From: Achromobacter sp. RTa
Lineage (GTDB): Bacteria > Pseudomonadota > Gammaproteobacteria > Burkholderiales > Burkholderiaceae_B
NCBI RefSeq assembly: GCF_000757485.1
Contig: NZ_JPYO01000042.1
Location: forward strand, 457,954 to 521,953
Direction: 5' to 3'
DNA: 64,000 nt
Under the pieces are notes generated by a model. That model saw only the letters and a program-made list of their open reading frames with translations. It was not told the DNA's origin and made no database searches. Position 1 is the stretch's first letter. Each line of letters starts with the position of its first letter. The translations under genes and the position numbers were made by a program. Shown one piece after another: positions 61,429 to 64,000 of this stretch.

Positions 61429-62454
61429 TCAACGCAGGAATTGCGTGTACCAGGGCATGGCGACTTCCAGGCCCTCCAGCACCGTGTGCGTCGGGGCGTA
61501 GCCCAGCAACCGGCCCGCCTTGCTGACGTCCGCCTGCGAATGGCGCACGTCGCCCGGGCGGAAATCGGCATAGACCGGCTTCTTGCCATAGGGCACGCCC
61601 TGCTTGCCCAGGGCCTGAGCCAGGAAGTCGAACAGCTGGTTCAGCGTGCTGCGGCCGCTGACGGCCACGTTGTAGACCTGGTTGCGCCCTTCCGCCGGCG
61701 CCATGGCCGCCAGGATGTTGGCCTGCACCGCGTTTTCCACGAAGCAGAAATCGCGGCTGGTCTCGCCGTCGCCATTGATGGTGACGTCTTCGCCCTGGAT
61801 CATCGCGGCGGTCCACTTGGGGATCACGGCCGCGTAGGCGCCGTTGGGATCCTGCCGCTTGCCGAACACGTTGAAATAGCGCAGGCCCACGGTCTCGAAG
61901 CCGTAGGCGCGCGCGAATACGTCCGCGTACAGCTCATTGACGTACTTGGTCACCGCGTAAGGCGACAAGGGGTTGCCGATGTTCTCTTCGACCTTGGGCA
62001 GCGCGGGATGGTCGCCGTAGGTGGAGCTGGAGGCCGCATACACGAAGGACTTGGCTTCGGCGTCGCGCGCCGCCACCAGCATGTTCAGGAAGCCGCCGAT
62101 ATTCACCTCGTTGGTGGTGATCGGATCCTTCAGCGAGCGCGGCACCGAGCCCAGGGCCGCCTGGTGCAGCACGAAATCGACGCCCTGCGTGGCGCGGCGG
62201 CAGGCTTCCAGATCGCGGATATCGCCTTCGATGAAGGAAAAGCGGGCCCATTGCTCGGGCGTCACCGAGCCCTGGACTTCATCCAGGTTGCGCTGGTGGC
62301 CGGTGGCGAAATTGTCCAGGCCGGTAACGGTCTGGTCCAGCTTCAGCAGCGTTTCCAGCAGGTTCGAGCCGATGAAGCCCGCGCAGCCGGTCACCAGCCA
62401 CTTGCGAGGAGCCGCCGACAGTTCTTTCTTGACGATTTCAAAGCGTGTAGTCAT
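61429..62454 (-). CDS. tviC: UDP-HexNAc C4-epimerase, WbpP/TviC type
   Basis: The 341-residue extended SDR enzyme shows [12 protein letters not shown] (NAD motif), [15 protein letters not shown] and YAVTK (YxxxK). The [11 protein letters not shown] pattern is characteristic of the WbpP/TviC group, which acts on N-acetylated UDP-sugars. With TviB it would supply UDP-GalNAc uronic acid. It ends just before the flippase and begins 8 bases after tviB. Confidence 0.9.
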   Translation of the reverse strand: MTTRFEIVKKELSAAPRKWLVTGCAGFIGSNLLETLLKLDQTVTGLDNFATGHQRNLDEVQGSVTPEQWARFSFIEGDIRDLEACRRATQGVDFVLHQAALGSVPRSLKDPITTNEVNIGGFLNMLVAARDAEAKSFVYAASSSTYGDHPALPKVEENIGNPLSPYAVTKYVNELYADVFARAYGFETVGLRYFNVFGKRQDPNGAYAAVIPKWTAAMIQGEDVTINGDGETSRDFCFVENAVQANILAAMAPAEGRNQVYNVAVSGRSTLNQLFDFLAQALGKQGVPYGKKPVYADFRPGDVRHSQADVSKAGRLLGYAPTHTVLEGLEVAMPWYTQFLR

Positions 62455-62462
62455 GGTCTTCC

Positions 62463-63740
62463 TTACAGGCGCAGATCGGACTCGGCAGGCGACAACACGT
62501 ACTTCAGGTCATAAAGTATGTGCTCCTGCTTGCCCAGTTTGCGGATACCTGCGGCGCCCATCGATTTGAACTGGTTGTGCGCCACCGCCAGGATCACGGC
62601 GTCGTACTTGCCTTCCTCGGGTTTGTCCACCGGCGTCAGGCCGTACTCGTGCACGGCTTCGGCGGGATCGACCCACGGGTCGTAGACGTCCACGTCCACG
62701 TTGTAATCGCCCAGTTCCTTCACGATATCGACGACGCGGGTGTTGCGCAGGTCCGGGCAGTTCTCCTTGAACGTCAGGCCCATCACCAGCACGCGCGCGC
62801 CCTGCACATGGATGCGGCGCTTGGTCATCGCCTTCACCAGTTGCGACACCACGTAGCCGCCCATCGAATCGTTCAGGCGGCGGCCCGCCAGGATGATCTC
62901 GGGGTGGTAGCCGATGGATTGCGCCTTGTGGGTCAGGTAGTACGGATCCACGCCGATGCAGTGTCCGCCCACCAGGCCCGGGCGGAACGGCAGGAAGTTC
63001 CACTTGGTGCCGGCCGCTTGCAGCACGGCCTCGGTGTCGATGCCCATCTTGTTGAAGATCAGGGCCAGTTCGTTGATCAGCGCGATGTTCACGTCGCGCT
63101 GCGTGTTCTCGATCACTTTGGCGGCCTCGGCCACGCGGATGCTGGACGCCTTGTGCGTGCCGGCGGTAATGATCTCCTTGTACAGCTGGTCGACCAGCTC
63201 GGCCACCTCGGGCGTGGAGCCGGAAGTGACCTTCTTGATCGTGCTGACGCGGTGTTCCTTGTCGCCCGGGTTGATGCGCTCGGGGCTGTAGCCGGCAAAG
63301 AAGTCCACGTTGAACTTCAGGCCCGACACGCGCTCGAGCACCGGCACGCAGTCCTCTTCCGTGGCGCCCGGATAGACGGTGGATTCGTAGATGACGATGT
63401 CGCCGCGCTTGAGCACGGAGCCGATCGTTTCGCTGGCCTTGACCAGCGGCGTCAGGTCCGGCTGCTTGTATTCGTCGATGGGGGTCGGCACGGTCACGAT
63501 GAACACGTTGGCCTTGCCCAGTTCGGCGCGGTCGGCGGTGTAGCTCAGCTGCGCGGCCTCGGCGAGCTCGGCGTCGCTGACTTCCAGCGTATGGTCGTGG
63601 CCCGCCTTCAGGGCCTCGATGCGGCGCGCATTGATATCGAAACCGATGACCGGACGCTTCTTGCCGAATTCCACCGCAAGCGGCAGGCCCACATAGCCCA
63701 GGCCGACGACAGCGAGTTTCACATCCTGGATTCGCAACAT
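62463..63740 (-). CDS. tviB: UDP-HexNAc 6-dehydrogenase, TviB/WbpO type
   Basis: The 425-residue enzyme oxidises C6 of a UDP-N-acetylhexosamine to a uronic acid. Motifs: [17 protein letters not shown] (NAD), [16 protein letters not shown], and the catalytic Cys in [16 protein letters not shown]. Overall it resembles Salmonella TviB and Pseudomonas WbpO rather than UDP-glucose dehydrogenase. It follows a short gap with a hairpin and heads the run tviB-tviC-flippase-GT. Confidence 0.92.
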   Translation of the reverse strand: MLRIQDVKLAVVGLGYVGLPLAVEFGKKRPVIGFDINARRIEALKAGHDHTLEVSDAELAEAAQLSYTADRAELGKANVFIVTVPTPIDEYKQPDLTPLVKASETIGSVLKRGDIVIYESTVYPGATEEDCVPVLERVSGLKFNVDFFAGYSPERINPGDKEHRVSTIKKVTSGSTPEVAELVDQLYKEIITAGTHKASSIRVAEAAKVIENTQRDVNIALINELALIFNKMGIDTEAVLQAAGTKWNFLPFRPGLVGGHCIGVDPYYLTHKAQSIGYHPEIILAGRRLNDSMGGYVVSQLVKAMTKRRIHVQGARVLVMGLTFKENCPDLRNTRVVDIVKELGDYNVDVDVYDPWVDPAEAVHEYGLTPVDKPEEGKYDAVILAVAHNQFKSMGAAGIRKLGKQEHILYDLKYVLSPAESDLRL

Positions 63741-63805
63741 AACTCTCCCTTCACCGTAGAGCGATTACGGCATTTTAAATATGGTCGGGTGATGGATAAC
63801 CGAGC

Positions 63806-63826
63806 CCCCGGCGGAGATCGCCGGGG
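63806..63826 (-). terminator. Hairpin upstream of tviB
   Basis: A perfect 8-bp GC-only stem (CCCCGGCG 63806-63813 with 63819-63826) and GAGAT loop lie just after the stop of the upstream gene on the minus strand. No T run follows, so termination is probably partial. A TTTAAAAT stretch near 63773-63780 may be a -10 for tviB. Confidence 0.45.
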
Positions 63827-63835
63827 CGCTCAACA

Positions 63836-64000
63836 CTAATCGGTGGTCCGCAAGACGGAGGGCAGCAGCAGCCAGCCGGGGCGGCGCCAGGATACGAGGC
63901 GCGCGTAGAGCCAGATATACACGCTGGCGAACACCACCAGGCTGGCGCCGAGCGCCCAGGCGTTGTCCCACCAGATGGTGGCCGGCACCAGGCCGATCAG
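63836..64000 (-). CDS. C-terminal end of an unidentified membrane protein (partial)
   Basis: The last 54 codons are in the window, ending at TAG 63836-63838. They encode a hydrophobic helix (WALGASLVVFASVYIWLYA) and a short basic cytoplasmic tail. The gene continues beyond 64000. It precedes tviB on the same strand, so it may be part of the polysaccharide locus. I cannot name the family. Confidence 0.6.
   Translation of the reverse strand: MIGLVPATIWWDNAWALGASLVVFASVYIWLYARLVSWRRPGWLLLPSVLRTTD

Noticed and set aside
59394-61526. 710-residue ORF opposite the glycosyltransferase and flippase
   Set aside because: It is an antisense shadow; the sense frames have clear family motifs.
60078-61589. 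503-residue version of the flippase
   Set aside because: The first 54 residues overlap tviC in another frame and are Arg/Ala-rich, while the conserved MurJ-like start lies at the TTG 61427.
62520-63839. 439-residue ORF opposite tviB
   Set aside because: It is an antisense shadow of a strongly conserved dehydrogenase.

Overview
The window looks like part of the chromosome of a GC-rich betaproteobacterium of the Bordetella/Achromobacter (Alcaligenaceae) type. The evidence is the housekeeping block lolB-ispE-tRNA-Gln-prs-rplY-pth-ychF, the homogentisate genes, and a polysaccharide cluster with tviB/tviC-type UDP-HexNAc genes. The genus is inferred from gene content and protein similarity, not from any marker sequence.

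Positions about 157-25063 form a roughly 24.9-kb genomic island inserted at the 3' end of ychF. A 9-bp core (TCAGACGTT), which includes the ychF stop codon, occurs at both ends. Clusters of a GTACCCCCA motif, probably integrase arm sites, lie just inside both ends. A hairpin suited to be the native ychF terminator sits on the far side of the island at 79-115. From left to right the island holds a frameshifted ICE gene of the STY4528 family, a long structured non-coding stretch, an integrase-like gene, a ribbon-helix-helix gene translationally coupled to a complete Zorya type I operon (zorA-zorB-zorC-zorD), and a scar of an IS3-family element. It then carries a minus-strand operon (fic-hsdM-hsdS-HEPN-like gene-DUF1016 nuclease-hsdR-YgjP-type metallopeptidase), and finally the P4-type integrase that probably moved the island. 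It is a two-module defence island: a membrane-motor antiphage system plus a type I restriction system with accessory toxin-like and nuclease genes.

Positions 25055-33886 are backbone: ychF, a CPBP protease, pth, rplY, prs, tRNA-Gln, ispE, lolB, a TPR protein and mutM. Positions 34025-40952 form an aromatic-acid catabolic cluster: an MBL-fold hydrolase, an MhaA/MhaB-like flavin hydroxylase pair, a LysR regulator, hmgA and fahA. Together these would take 3-hydroxyphenylacetate through homogentisate to fumarate and acetoacetate; the maleylacetoacetate isomerase is not in the window. A 186-bp palindromic element between mhaB and the LysR gene supplies the stop codons of both.

Positions 40978-49975 hold a YihG-like acyltransferase, an LTA-synthase-type sulfatase, a FadR-family regulator, a PAP2 phosphatase, a two-component system, a GlcD-type FAD dehydrogenase and a degenerate biotin-carboxylase-like protein. 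From 50318 to the end is sugar-nucleotide and surface-polysaccharide synthesis. A phosphomannomutase/phosphoglucomutase and pgi run rightward. Against them runs a tightly overlapped operon read leftward (tviB, tviC, a flippase, four GT4 glycosyltransferases and an asparagine-synthase-like amidotransferase). The two meet at an array of 28-bp repeats.
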